A stretch of 7,370 nt of DNA from Candidatus Nealsoniibacteriota bacterium (lineage in GTDB: Bacteria; Patescibacteriota; Minisyncoccia; Minisyncoccales; PWPS01). The notes under the pieces are model-generated. The model ran no database searches. It was not told the DNA's origin and was given only the letters and a program-made list of their open reading frames with translations. The first letter of the stretch is position 1, and every line of letters begins with the position of its first letter. Of this stretch, positions 7,335-7,370 are shown piece by piece. The position numbers were made by a program, and so were the translations under genes. Location: the NCBI GenBank assembly GCA_003554445.1, contig PWGJ01000083.1, forward strand, positions 1 to 7,370, given 5' to 3'.

Positions 7335-7370
7335 AATTTCGCTGTGTTCGTGAGTCCAGAAAGTAGTTTC

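Noticed and set aside
7322..7370. Promoter for the small leftward gene
   Set aside because: Beyond the Shine-Dalgarno sequence I could not find a -10/-35 pair with acceptable spacing in the few bases available.

Overview
The window is almost entirely one giant, rightward gene. Its reading frame is already open at the left edge and runs to a TAA at 7122-7124, giving 2373 visible residues without an N-terminus. Residue numbers below count the first complete codon (positions 3-5) as residue 1. The protein looks like a phage or prophage 'large polyvalent protein' of the kind described by Iyer and colleagues. It has a charged helical N-terminal part, a small beta-rich segment (about residues 598-651), a long coiled coil (about 748-859), a long central region I do not recognise, a zincin-like metallopeptidase segment with an HEXXXH motif (about 1325-1475), a helical linker, a C-terminal segment that reads as LPD38 (large polyvalent protein-associated domain 38, about 1951-2160), and a charged helical tail. 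Only one cysteine is visible in the whole chain. With the LPD38-type C-terminus, this suggests a virion-borne protein delivered into the cell during infection, but that role is inference.

At the right end a small leftward gene (7321-7121) encodes a 66-residue protein that looks like a compact winged helix-turn-helix or excisionase-like DNA-binding protein. It converges on the giant gene, and the two stop codons overlap in a 4-base CTAA. A strong Shine-Dalgarno sequence lies immediately upstream and favours the second of two close ATG codons. The last 49 bases hold only this leader, with no promoter I can defend. No tRNA, rRNA, CRISPR array, insertion sequence or attachment site was seen.

The most striking non-coding structure is a perfect 15-bp inverted repeat with a 14-nt loop (6947-6990) inside the 3' end of the giant gene. 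It lies about 130 bases beyond the stop of the opposing small gene, so it may shape or end the leftward transcript.

The host is probably a bacterium carrying a tailed-phage genome or prophage. GC content is moderate and ribosome binding looks standard. Some features would fit a Gram-negative such as a deltaproteobacterial sulfate reducer, but the sequence does not settle the taxon.
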